Source: Peribacillus sp. FSL H8-0477
GTDB lineage: Bacteria > Bacillota > Bacilli > Bacillales > DSM-1321
NCBI RefSeq assembly: GCF_038002765.1
Contig: NZ_JBBODE010000001.1
Coordinates: forward strand, 2,232,001-2,296,000
Length of the DNA: 64,000 nt
Reading direction: 5' to 3'
Below are positions 1 to 9,370 of this stretch, piece after piece. Position 1 is the first letter of the stretch. Every line of letters begins with the position of its first letter. The translations under genes and the position numbers were made by a program. The notes under the pieces are model-generated. The model was not told the DNA's origin and did not search any database. It saw nothing but the letters and a program-made list of their open reading frames with translations.

Positions 1-1
1 T

Positions 2-1195
<1,194 letters not shown>

Positions 1196-1207
1196 ATTTC
1201 ACCTAAT

Positions 1208-1237
1208 AAAACTCAACGAAATCGTTGAGTTTTTTTG
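1208..1237 (+). terminator. Rho-independent terminator of gdhA
   Basis: A perfect 10-bp stem (AACTCAACGA / TCGTTGAGTT) with a 2-base loop is followed by seven T residues, starting 12 bases after the gdhA stop. Confidence 0.9.
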
Positions 1238-1340
1238 TTGCGATCAGTTCCCTCAAACCTTTATTTATGATTCTTTTGAGGAAATGGAGATAATGATGAT
1301 AAACTAAACATATAAGAGAACGTATAAGGAGGTTACACGT

Positions 1341-1958
1341 ATGAAAGTGATTCTATTTGGCGCAACAGGAAAGACAGGCGAGCTCGTCGTACAGCAAGCA
1401 CTAGAAGCTGGGCTTGAGATTACGGCTTTTGTTCGAAACCCACAAAAGATGAAAACATCACATCCTTTGCTTCATGTTATAGAAGGCGATGCCTTAGACA
1501 GAAATGCTGTAAGAAACGCAATGGAAGGACAAGATGCAGTCATCTCCTGCCTTGGTTCGAATACTGGTTTAAGGAAGTCAACTGTACTTGGAGAAATGGG
1601 TACGAATATTGTACATGCTATGAAAGAAAAAAACGTATCGCGTATTGTCTATCTTGCTTCAGCTGGTATTGACAAAGAAATCCCAGGTGTTTCAGGAAAA
1701 CTAGTAATGAAGCTGCTAGGTAAGGTTCTTGCTGATCACCGTACGGCCGTCGATGCGATTAAAGCTAACCAGCTTGACTGGACGATAGCCCGCCCTATGA
1801 GTCTAAATGATGGTCCTTTAATTGGTTCATACCGAGAGGATTTCAAGGGTGTTCCAAAGAATGGCCGAGCAATCAGCCGGGCAGATGTTGCGCATTTCCT
1901 TCTTCGCAGTCTTGAGGATCAGAAATACAGTAAGCAATCTGTAGCTATTTGCTATTAA
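1341..1958 (+). CDS. NAD(P)-binding SDR/NmrA-like oxidoreductase
   Basis: A 205-residue atypical short-chain dehydrogenase/NmrA-like protein. The N-terminus MKVILFGATGKTGELVVQQA holds the GxxGxxG dinucleotide-binding loop of the extended/atypical class, and DAVISCLGSNTG and IVYLASAGID match later conserved strands. A classical YxxxK active site is not evident, so it may be a regulatory or flavin/biliverdin-reductase-like member such as the B. subtilis YwnB group. AAGGAGG lies 8 bases before the ATG. It is monocistronic. The substrate cannot be told from sequence. Confidence 0.8.
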   Translation: MKVILFGATGKTGELVVQQALEAGLEITAFVRNPQKMKTSHPLLHVIEGDALDRNAVRNAMEGQDAVISCLGSNTGLRKSTVLGEMGTNIVHAMKEKNVSRIVYLASAGIDKEIPGVSGKLVMKLLGKVLADHRTAVDAIKANQLDWTIARPMSLNDGPLIGSYREDFKGVPKNGRAISRADVAHFLLRSLEDQKYSKQSVAICY

Positions 1959-1969
1959 TTCCTGAAAAA

Positions 1970-2102
1970 GAGGCTGTCTCAAATGTCCTTTTTCAAGTAA
2001 AGTAACGCAAATTTGAAGAGGCAGAAATGTTGTTAAAACAACATTTCTGCCTCTCTCTTTTTATTCAATTTCGGCTTAATTACCCCTTTTTGGGACAGCC
2101 CC
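1970..2102. mobile_element. MITE-like element with terminal inverted repeats
   Basis: About 133 bp bounded by imperfect 14-bp inverted ends (left GAGGCTGTCTCAAA at 1970-1983; right end at 2089-2102 reads GGGGCTGTCCCAAA on the complement, 12/14 identical). The interior holds a perfect 16-bp stem with a 4-base loop at 2018-2053 and a T-rich tail. It has no coding capacity. The GGGG-TGTC type of end resembles that of the transposase relic at 4323-4683, so it may be a non-autonomous derivative of that kind of IS. The hairpin may also terminate the preceding gene. Confidence 0.6.
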
Positions 2103-2740
2103 CTCTTAGTTTAGCATCTATATTCTGCTTAATTGCTTCAGTGTATTATGAAGCTCTCCTCTGATATCCTCAACTACGTAACCCTGTTCACACTTCTATA
2201 TCATATATTCCTGATTATATGAGACTTAACTCTACTGGTTATTAGACAAAAAATGCCCAATATGAAAGAAGTCAAAATCTAATCTTTTGGGGTGTTTTAG
2301 TATATTTTTAAATAAAGTGACGGTAAAAATTCCTATTTTATATTATATTTATCCGACTACAAACTTAACTCCGCCCTGATTACTTCTATATAACTCCTTC
2401 ATTTTCATTGTCTTCATCTTTTAATCTCTTTTAGTAGTTTAGCAGCATCCGCGGCATTCTTCTCCTTCTTTTCATCTATTTATTAGCCGCTTAGTGATAA
2501 TAGACAGTAAATAACATTACAAAACCGTTTGGAGTTACTTTCCAAGCAGTTTATCTGTTAGATATATATCTATAGTTATCATTCGTATATGGATATTCTT
2601 CTTAACTTAAGATGTTAATGGTTCAAAACGCTGAAGATTTTTGAATAAAACCTCTGCAATCCTTCAATGGTCTATATAAGGTGTACAAACATGATACGTA
2701 AGTTGTATTTGCCAAATAATCACCTGACTTTCGTTCAATT
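2103..2740. other. AT-rich intergenic stretch without recognisable gene
   Basis: About 640 bp between the MITE-like element and the Spo0A boxes. No open frame with a ribosome site and no clear decayed protein was recognised on either strand. The base composition is more AT-rich than the flanking genes, as is common around insertion points. Confidence 0.5.
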
Positions 2741-2743
2741 TAT

Positions 2744-2815
2744 TGTCGAAATTTAAGATAAAATGTCGAATTTCCTCTTTTTAACATGGATAAATGATGT
2801 AATTTAGGATATAAT
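2744..2815 (+). promoter_or_regulatory. Tandem Spo0A boxes and candidate promoter of the KAS III-like operon
   Basis: Two perfect TGTCGAA heptamers (the core Spo0A-box sequence) lie in the same orientation at 2744-2750 and 2764-2770, exactly 20 bp apart, so on the same helix face. Downstream are TTAACA (2781-2786) and a perfect TATAAT (2810-2815) separated by 23 bp. Such an overlong spacer is a known feature of some Spo0A-activated sigma-A promoters (spoIIG, spoIIE). Spo0A control is an inference from these matches. Confidence 0.55.
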
Positions 2816-2896
2816 TTCAGGAATTAAGTATATTTTATCCAAATGTTAGTAAATGTAATTATTTTCATCTTGTGTAGACAGAGGAGATTTTAGAGA

Positions 2897-3898
2897 ATGA
2901 CACGTAATGTACTAATCAAAGAAGTGGCTAAGTACCTTCCACCGACAGTCGTGAATAACGACTACTATATCAAGCATTTCGATCAAAGAAACATCAAATC
3001 GAGAGGGTTGTATGAAGCAGTCGGTCGGGATAAACGACATATCGTAAAAAATAACGAAGAAAATACGTACACAATGGGTCTAGAAGCCGCAAAAACCCTA
3101 TTGGCACAGTCAGATATCTCCATTGAAGACATTGACATGCTGGTATTTGTGAGTGATTCACCAGAGTTCTTAGCTCCTACTACGGCGTTAACACTTAGAG
3201 AAAATTTGGGGGCAATCAACGCACATATGGTGTTTGACATGAACCAAAACTGTACAGGGATGGTCGCAGGACTGGATGTTGTGGCCCAATACCTGAAAAC
3301 GAAGAAATATCTCAACAAGGCACTCGTGGTCAGTTCGTTTTACGGCAGTTTAATGGCTGAAAAAGACAGTGATCCTGTGTCACATGGCTGCTTATCAGAC
3401 GGAGCGTCTGCGGTTTTACTAGAGGTTGAGGAAACAGACATTGAGAGAGGAATCATTGATTCTAGTTACCTAACAAATTCTGAGACTTGTAACTTAATGG
3501 TGTTCCCAGCAGCAGGCCTATCTAAGCTGCATGAGCCATCCGTACCGATGAAAGACAAAAAGATGTATTACGGGTATGAAGAAGCGGATTTCTTAGGTCA
3601 CGATACGATTACAGGGTTAACCAAGCTATTGAAGCAAAATGACTTATCACCTGACCATATCAATCATTACCTGGTCTCTCAATTTGAAAGTGCCATTATT
3701 GACGAAGTGGCTGAAGCGTTTAATCAACCGAAAGAGAAATTTGTTACCACTATGGCAGATTTGGGTTATGTGGGTAATTCTAGTCCAATCTTTGCTTTTG
3801 AAAAGCTAGTTCAAAACGGTGTTACTGATGGAGACTTAGCGGTGGTTTCCTCTGTTGGTGCAGGCTATATCGTTTCATCTATTTTATATAAATTTTAA
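2897..3898 (+). CDS. KAS III (FabH)-like protein lacking the catalytic His
   Basis: A 333-residue thiolase-fold protein of the 3-oxoacyl-ACP synthase III family. The acyl-accepting cysteine is present as Cys119 in DMNQNCTGMVAGLD, and the active-site Asn is present as Asn294 in YVGNSSP. Where FabH has the VPHQAN motif this protein reads VSQFES (260-265), so the His is replaced by Gln262. The Cys-His-Asn triad of decarboxylating condensation is therefore incomplete. It may act as an acyltransferase or make a signalling or secondary metabolite rather than prime fatty acid synthesis. GAGGAG lies before the ATG. It forms an operon with the STAS-like gene, behind tandem Spo0A boxes. Confidence 0.75.
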   Translation: MTRNVLIKEVAKYLPPTVVNNDYYIKHFDQRNIKSRGLYEAVGRDKRHIVKNNEENTYTMGLEAAKTLLAQSDISIEDIDMLVFVSDSPEFLAPTTALTLRENLGAINAHMVFDMNQNCTGMVAGLDVVAQYLKTKKYLNKALVVSSFYGSLMAEKDSDPVSHGCLSDGASAVLLEVEETDIERGIIDSSYLTNSETCNLMVFPAAGLSKLHEPSVPMKDKKMYYGYEEADFLGHDTITGLTKLLKQNDLSPDHINHYLVSQFESAIIDEVAEAFNQPKEKFVTTMADLGYVGNSSPIFAFEKLVQNGVTDGDLAVVSSVGAGYIVSSILYKF

Positions 3899-3952
3899 TT
3901 CATACTCTTTTAATTTGATAACAACCTATAAAAACATCTGGAGGAACTAATC

Positions 3953-4303
3953 ATGTATAAATTTGACATCAACGTATCTAAGAAATTACTAGAAGTAACA
4001 GTAGAAGGCTTCTTCACACCAGAAGAAGCAGGTGCCTACCTAAATGAGTTCCAACAAACCATTAAAAAAATAACCCCATCAGGGTATTCATTATTTGTTA
4101 ATGGTAGTGGACAAAAAGTAGTCACAGCAAACCTGTTTGACGAGCTGCAACAAGCGGTTGATTTCTACTTATCTGGTGGATTTAAAAAGGTAATTGTGGC
4201 TTTACCTAACTCTGCAACGGCAGGAATGCAGATCAAACGTCTAAATGGCTTTGATAAAATTGAAATTGTGAAAACACCAGCAGAAGCGCACGCGTTGGTG
4301 TAA
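3953..4303 (+). CDS. Small SpoIIAA/STAS-like protein
   Basis: A 116-residue soluble protein of alternating short strands and helices (YKFDINVSKKLLEVTVEGFF at the start, VDFYLSGGFKKVIVALP later), the pattern of SpoIIAA-like/STAS domains. No DSxG phosphorylation motif as in classical anti-anti-sigma factors was seen, so the assignment is structural and tentative. GGAGG lies 10 bases before the ATG, and only 54 bases separate it from the KAS III-like gene with no terminator between them, so the two are very likely cotranscribed and functionally paired. The role is unknown. Confidence 0.6.
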   Translation: MYKFDINVSKKLLEVTVEGFFTPEEAGAYLNEFQQTIKKITPSGYSLFVNGSGQKVVTANLFDELQQAVDFYLSGGFKKVIVALPNSATAGMQIKRLNGFDKIEIVKTPAEAHALV

Positions 4304-4322
4304 ATAAATCAGGAAAATAAAA

Positions 4323-4683
4323 AACACGCCCAAATTCGAGGCCGTTAAAGAGGAAGTTTCGTCTTGAGCAGACAGTTCATGACCCTCTTCATCTGGAATG
4401 GTCTCTGAATCAAATGCACAGATTTACGCTCGACGAAAAATCGAGGTAGAGAGTGTTCTTGGTCATATCAAGGGCAATAGGTCGTTCCGTCGCTTTTCGC
4501 TTCGGGGCTTAGCAAAAGTCCAAACGGAGTTTGGCATCGTAGCCATGGCACATAATTTACTAAAGATAGCTGAAATTCGTCAGCTATCTTTAGTAAATTA
4601 TTATAAAAATAGAAAAACAGGTGAAGATAAACGAATTGTTTTTCTTCACCTGTTTTATTTTAGGGACTTATTAGACAACCCCT
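4323..4683 (+). pseudogene. IS1182-type transposase C-terminal remnant
   Basis: Reading in one frame from 4323, a transposase-like sequence (PKFEAVKEEVSS) meets TGA codons at 4365 and 4380, then continues as IYARRKIEVESVLGHIKGNR and RRFSLRGLAKVQTEFG, the C-terminal hallmark of IS1182-type DDE transposases. The N-terminal three quarters are missing. The element's right end appears to be near 4683 (TTAGACAACCCC). Two strong hairpins lie inside: 4552-4601 and 4613-4655. It is a dead relic bordering the KAS III/STAS pair. Confidence 0.8.
4552..4601. repeat. Perfect 22-bp inverted repeat within the IS relic
   Basis: Left arm 4552-4573 and right arm 4580-4601 are exact reverse complements (22 bp) around a 6-base loop AATTCG. 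It lies in the 3' end of the transposase frame. A second hairpin (AAAACAGGTGAAGA / TCTTCACCTGTTTT) follows at 4613-4655 and could stop transcription entering from either side, including read-through from rbsB. Confidence 0.85.
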
Positions 4684-4709
4684 TTTATCCTCCATAAGTG
4701 TTTACCTTT

Positions 4710-5624
4710 TTAGTTTGTTTGTAACTTCAATGGCACGGAGATATTTTCTTCAACTTTATCCCCTTTCAGAATCTTCACAGCTGCATTCACAGCTTCTTCA
4801 CCAATTAAGGCTGGCTGCTGTGCGATCGTACCATCTAATTTACCTTCCTTCACTGCATCTAAGGCATCCTTCGTCCCATCAAATCCAAGTACAAGGATAT
4901 CCTTTCCTGCTGCTTGAATCGCTTCAATAGCGCCAAGAGCCATTTCATCGTTATGAGCAAAGACAGCTTCAATATCTTTGTTACCCTGAAGAATATTCTC
5001 CATAACCGTTAATCCTTTTGTTCTGTCGAATTCAGCTGTTTGACTTGATACCACATTCAACTGCTTGTCAGCAATGTTATGGAAGCCTTTCCCGCGTTCA
5101 CGAGTAGCCGATGCACCTGATACACCTTCTAGTTCAATTACGTTTGCTTTTTCACCCAGCTGTTCAACGATATACGTTCCAGCCATTTCTCCTCCACTTA
5201 CGTTATCGGAAGCAATAAAGGTAGCAACCTCTCCATCCTCTGCTGAACGGTCAATCGTAATGACAGGTATTCCCGCTTCATTAGCAGAGAGAACACTTGA
5301 GGAAATGGCCGCTGAATCTGTAGGGTTAATCACGAGTACATCAACCCCTTTTAAAATTAAATCTTCAATGCCGCTTATTTGTTTTGATGTATCATCTTGT
5401 GCGTCAACGACTACAGTTTCCATCCCTTTTTTCTTTGCTTCCTTTACAATTCCGTCTTTTACAGATACGAAAAATGGATTGTTTAAGGTAGAGATACTCA
5501 CGCCGATTTTAACGTCTTGTAATGATTCCTTTTTTGGTTGTTCTTTAATTAATCCTGATTCCATCGAACAAGCTGAAAGTACCATTAAAGAAAGTACAAT
5601 GAAAAAGACTCCTATTTTCTTCAT
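4710..5624 (-). CDS. rbsB: Ribose ABC transporter substrate-binding lipoprotein
   Basis: A 304-residue periplasmic-binding-protein-like lipoprotein that captures ribose outside the membrane for RbsAC. The signal peptide MKKIGVFFIVLSLMVLSAC ends in a lipobox (LSAC). Typical type I sugar-binding motifs follow: IGVSISTLNNPFFVSVKDG, VINPTDSAAISS, VITIDRS and FAHNDEMALGAIEA. It is the last gene of the rbs operon, 15 bases after rbsC. Length matches the family. Confidence 0.95.
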   Translation of the reverse strand: MKKIGVFFIVLSLMVLSACSMESGLIKEQPKKESLQDVKIGVSISTLNNPFFVSVKDGIVKEAKKKGMETVVVDAQDDTSKQISGIEDLILKGVDVLVINPTDSAAISSSVLSANEAGIPVITIDRSAEDGEVATFIASDNVSGGEMAGTYIVEQLGEKANVIELEGVSGASATRERGKGFHNIADKQLNVVSSQTAEFDRTKGLTVMENILQGNKDIEAVFAHNDEMALGAIEAIQAAGKDILVLGFDGTKDALDAVKEGKLDGTIAQQPALIGEEAVNAAVKILKGDKVEENISVPLKLQTN

Positions 5625-5639
5625 AATTACACCTCTCTA

Positions 5640-6596
5640 TTATGCTGATTTTTTACGGTCTAATAATACTGCCACAATAATAACGATCCCTTTCACCACT
5701 TGCTGATAGAATGAAGAAACCCCTAGCAAATTCAACCCATTGTTCAGGGTTCCAATAATCAAGACCCCAATTAATGTCCCAAACATTCTCCCTTTACCAC
5801 CAGAAAGACTAGTACCTCCAAGAACGACAGCCGCTATAGCATCCATTTCATACGATTGACCAGCTGTTGGCTGCGCTGAATTGAGGCGGGAAGTTAGAAT
5901 AGCTCCTGCTAAAGCAGCCGCTGTTCCTGCTAATCCATAAATCATGATCTTAACTCGATCGACTTTAATCCCAGATATTCTAGATGCCTTTTCGTTTCCG
6001 CCAATTGCATATGTCTTTCTGCCAAACGCTGTTTTATGAAGCAAGAACCATAGAATGAAGAAGGCAAGAATCATTGTCACTGCAGGTACCGGAATACCTA
6101 AGAAATAGCCTCTGCCAAGCAGTTGAAATCCTAAAGAATCACCAAGGCCCGTAATCGGTTTACCTTCTGTATACACAAGCGTCAGCCCGCGGAAGATGGT
6201 CATGGAAGCTAATGTCGCGATGAAAGGAGCCATCTTTCCTTTTGTAATTAACAGTCCATTAATAACACCCATTATTGTCCCTAAAAGAACTCCGACTATA
6301 ATGGCTAATATCGGGTCCATTCCTGAAACCATCATTCCAGCCATCAAAGCGCTGGATAATGCGAGTATTGATCCAACAGATAAATCGATTCCGCCCGTCA
6401 GAATAATGAACGTCATACCAAATGCAATCAGTGCATTAATGGATATTTGCCGTAATAAGTTCATAATATTTAATGGAGTTAGAAACGATGGATTCAACAC
6501 AGTAATAATTGCAAATAATAAAAGTAGAGCGAACAATGGACCAAACTTCTGCCATACCGATGTGTTATTTTTCATTAGTTTTACCTGACTATTCAT
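5640..6596 (-). CDS. rbsC: Ribose ABC transporter permease
   Basis: A 318-residue polytopic membrane protein of the BPD_transp_2 family and the ribose channel of the transporter. It has many hydrophobic segments, and the family signatures TGGIDLSVGSILALSSAL and AIAAVVLGGTSLSGGKG are intact. A GGAGG within the end of rbsA precedes its ATG, which lies 1 base after the rbsA stop, so the two are translationally coupled. Confidence 0.95.
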   Translation of the reverse strand: MNSQVKLMKNNTSVWQKFGPLFALLLLFAIITVLNPSFLTPLNIMNLLRQISINALIAFGMTFIILTGGIDLSVGSILALSSALMAGMMVSGMDPILAIIVGVLLGTIMGVINGLLITKGKMAPFIATLASMTIFRGLTLVYTEGKPITGLGDSLGFQLLGRGYFLGIPVPAVTMILAFFILWFLLHKTAFGRKTYAIGGNEKASRISGIKVDRVKIMIYGLAGTAAALAGAILTSRLNSAQPTAGQSYEMDAIAAVVLGGTSLSGGKGRMFGTLIGVLIIGTLNNGLNLLGVSSFYQQVVKGIVIIVAVLLDRKKSA

Positions 6597-6597
6597 C

Positions 6598-8088
6598 CTA
6601 GTTACCTCCTGTTGCTAAAGCCATTATTTTTTCTTGTGTCGCTTCCTGCTTCATCAATTCTCCTGTTATCTTTCCTTCGTGAACGACCAGCACCCGATCA
6701 CTCATTCCGATGATTTCAGGAAGTTCAGAAGAGACCATTATAATGGCCATTCCTCGATTGGTAAGTTCATTCATCAATTCATAGATTTCCCGCTTAGCCC
6801 CTACATCGATTCCACGAGTAGGCTCGTCCATAATTAAAATTTTCGGAGATGTACCTATCCATTTTGCAATTACAATTTTTTGTTGATTACCGCCTGATAA
6901 CTGGCCTACGATGGTTTCCGTCGATACAGTTTTCACATTCAGTCTTTTGACCATCATTTCGACGAATTTTTTTTCATCATTTACCTTAACTAACCCTTTT
7001 GGAGCAAAACTCTCCAAATTGGCCAGCCCAATATTATCACGAATGGAGAAATCAAGAATTAATCCTTCTTCTTTCCGATTTTCTGTTATAAAGGCAAAAC
7101 CAGCTGAAACAGCTTCGGCAGGATTATTAATTGAAACTTTCTTCCCATCAACTTTGACCTCACCGCTGTCCACAGCATCCATTCCAAATAAAGCACGCAT
7201 AATTTCTGTTCGGCCGGCACCCATTAAACCTGAAACACCAAGAATTTCTCCACTACGCACCGTAAAATGAATATCTTCGAACAATCCTCCGCTAGTCAGC
7301 CCAACCACTTCTAACACATTTTCCCCTAAATTCGCCTCTCGCTGAGGGAAACGATCTTCTAAGTCCCTGCCAACCATTTTCTTAACTACTTGATCAAAGT
7401 TCGTATCTTTAATTGCTTTCGTATCGACCGTTATCCCATCACGCATCACTGTAATTCGATCACAGATGGCAAAAATCTCTTCCATTCTATGAGAAATATA
7501 AACTAAGGAAACACCTTTACTTGTGAGGTCCTTCATCACTTTAAACAACTTTTCAATTTCCCGATCCGTTAATGCTGCCGTGGGCTCGTCCATAATAATA
7601 ACTTCTGCATCCGTCATCAGCGCCTTGGCGATTTCAATCATTTGCTGCTCTCCAACCGAGCAGAGACCCGCTTCTTTATCAAAAGGGAGGGAAATATCAA
7701 GTTTTGAAAATACCTCATCTGCACGCGCTTTCATTTCTTTCGTTTTTAAAACCCCATATCGGTTTACCAGTTCTCTGCCAAGGAAAAGGTTTTCAAGCAC
7801 AGTCATTTCAGGCCAGATGTTTAATTCCTGACGAATGAATGCAAGTCCGCATTGCTCCGCATCAAGTGAATCTTTGAACAGCGTTTCCTGGCCGTTTATG
7901 ACGATACTACCCTGATCTTGTTTATGAAGACCCGTTAAAATATTCATTAACGTTGATTTTCCTGCCCCATTCTCACCCATAAGCGCGTGAATTTCATTAG
8001 GTTCAAGGTTAAAATCAACACCTTTTAATACCTCATTTGGACCAAATGCTTTATAAATATTATGCATTTCAATTTTCATGTTGTTCAC
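6598..8088 (-). CDS. rbsA: Ribose ABC transporter ATP-binding protein (two ATPase domains)
   Basis: A 496-residue tandem ATPase. The first domain has Walker A GENGAGKST and Walker B VIIMDEPTAAL with an SVGEQQ signature; the second has a degenerate Walker A (GLMGAGRTE), the signature LSGGNQQK and Walker B LIMDEPTRGID. This asymmetry is typical of RbsA/XylG/MglA. It energises RbsC. It lies between rbsD and rbsC with spacings of 9 bases and 1 base. Confidence 0.96.
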   Translation of the reverse strand: MNNMKIEMHNIYKAFGPNEVLKGVDFNLEPNEIHALMGENGAGKSTLMNILTGLHKQDQGSIVINGQETLFKDSLDAEQCGLAFIRQELNIWPEMTVLENLFLGRELVNRYGVLKTKEMKARADEVFSKLDISLPFDKEAGLCSVGEQQMIEIAKALMTDAEVIIMDEPTAALTDREIEKLFKVMKDLTSKGVSLVYISHRMEEIFAICDRITVMRDGITVDTKAIKDTNFDQVVKKMVGRDLEDRFPQREANLGENVLEVVGLTSGGLFEDIHFTVRSGEILGVSGLMGAGRTEIMRALFGMDAVDSGEVKVDGKKVSINNPAEAVSAGFAFITENRKEEGLILDFSIRDNIGLANLESFAPKGLVKVNDEKKFVEMMVKRLNVKTVSTETIVGQLSGGNQQKIVIAKWIGTSPKILIMDEPTRGIDVGAKREIYELMNELTNRGMAIIMVSSELPEIIGMSDRVLVVHEGKITGELMKQEATQEKIMALATGGN

Positions 8089-8097
8089 CCCTGTTCC

Positions 8098-8490
8098 TTA
8101 AAAGAATACTCCGGATTGCAAAATACAATTTGAGTAAGGTGTTATTTCCCCGGTTCTAATGATGGCCTTCGCCTGTTTTGTTAGTTCCTTAAACGCTTCG
8201 TGAGACACATATTCAACCTTTTCTTCAGTTAGTTGTTCGATAAATTCATGCTGAGTTTTATTATTTCCTACAATTTCTTCGGCTGCGATTACCTTTTCAA
8301 CGACCATGTCATCTAAGATAGCGCTTACAACCATCTGGAAAGAAGGTGTTCCCGCGGTTACTGCTAAATCGATCTTTGGTACGCCTTCCGGAACAGGCAG
8401 TCCAGCATCGCCAATTACAATATAATCTGTATGACCAAGGTCACTCAGGACCTTGGCAATTGAACTATTTAACATTCCGTATCGTTTCAT
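8098..8490 (-). CDS. rbsD: D-ribose pyranase
   Basis: A 130-residue RbsD/FucU family protein that interconverts beta-pyranose and furanose forms of ribose, supplying RbsK. The N-terminus [20 protein letters not shown] carries the catalytic His20, followed by [13 protein letters not shown] and the conserved C-terminal [12 protein letters not shown]. Its start overlaps the rbsK stop by 4 bases. Confidence 0.95.
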   Translation of the reverse strand: MKRYGMLNSSIAKVLSDLGHTDYIVIGDAGLPVPEGVPKIDLAVTAGTPSFQMVVSAILDDMVVEKVIAAEEIVGNNKTQHEFIEQLTEEKVEYVSHEAFKELTKQAKAIIRTGEITPYSNCILQSGVFF

Positions 8491-9368
8491 GTTAAACTCC
8501 CTTCGACCTCAGCTCTTGTAGGCATACCGCCTTGTGCGCCAAACTTTGTCACAGAAATCGCTGCTGCCTTGTTCGCAAACTTTAGACTTTCTTCATAACT
8601 CTTTCCTTCAGCCACAGCAACTGCAAAAGCTCCATTAAAGGTATCTCCTGCTCCGGTTGTGTCTACTGCTTTCACTGAGAAACTAGGAATCACTTTTTCA
8701 ATCATTCCATCAAAATAACGAACCCCTTTTTCACCCTCAGTGATGAAGAGCTTATTTGGGTATTTCTTTAATACGTCAGTTCGATTAATCCCAGCAAATA
8801 AAACGGAACATTCATGTTCGTTTGGTGTCAGATAAGTCGTACTTTCAATGACTTCTTCACTTAGTAATCTAGCTGGTGCAGGATTTAATAATAATTTTAT
8901 CCCCAGCTCTTTACATAAGCGTGCCGTATATTCTACCGTTTCCACAGGAATTTCTTGCTGAATCATCACGATATCCGCTTCTTTAATGACTGCACTTGCC
9001 TTTTGGACATAATCAGGAGTAATCCAATCATTGGCGCCTTTTACCACAATGATACTATTATCCCCTTCTGCAAGCGTGATATGGGCAGTACCTGAAGCGA
9101 TATCTGGAACGGGTTCCACACAGCTTGTATTAACTCCATTTATGTTTAAATTCTTTAGTATAATTGATCCATAAACATCATCACCGACTCTGCCAATCAT
9201 GGTCACTTCTGCACCAAGTCGTGCAGCTGCTACTGCTTGATTTGCCCCTTTTCCTCCTGGTACGGTGCTAAAGGTTTCACCAAGCACGGTTTCGCCAGCT
9301 GCTGGTCTTTTTTCGGATGTGACAACTAAATCCATTGATGAGCTGCCTATTACTGCTATCTTCACCAT
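8487..9368 (-). CDS. rbsK: Ribokinase
   Basis: A 293-residue PfkB-family kinase that phosphorylates ribose to ribose 5-phosphate. Substrate motifs are [20 protein letters not shown] near the N-terminus and the anion-hole/catalytic base motif [13 protein letters not shown] near residue 240. ATG starts 2 bases after rbsR. Regulator, kinase and pyranase precede the transporter, as in B. subtilis. Confidence 0.96.
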   Translation of the reverse strand: MVKIAVIGSSSMDLVVTSEKRPAAGETVLGETFSTVPGGKGANQAVAAARLGAEVTMIGRVGDDVYGSIILKNLNINGVNTSCVEPVPDIASGTAHITLAEGDNSIIVVKGANDWITPDYVQKASAVIKEADIVMIQQEIPVETVEYTARLCKELGIKLLLNPAPARLLSEEVIESTTYLTPNEHECSVLFAGINRTDVLKKYPNKLFITEGEKGVRYFDGMIEKVIPSFSVKAVDTTGAGDTFNGAFAVAVAEGKSYEESLKFANKAAAISVTKFGAQGGMPTRAEVEGSLT

Positions 9369-9370
9369 GT

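Noticed and set aside
2103-2740. A decayed gene in the long gap before the KAS III-like gene
   Set aside because: No stretch of conserved protein sequence could be recognised in any frame.
5065-5706. A 213-codon plus-strand frame opposite rbsB/rbsC
   Set aside because: It is the antisense shadow of two well-identified genes and shows low-complexity Ser/Thr/Ile composition typical of such shadows.
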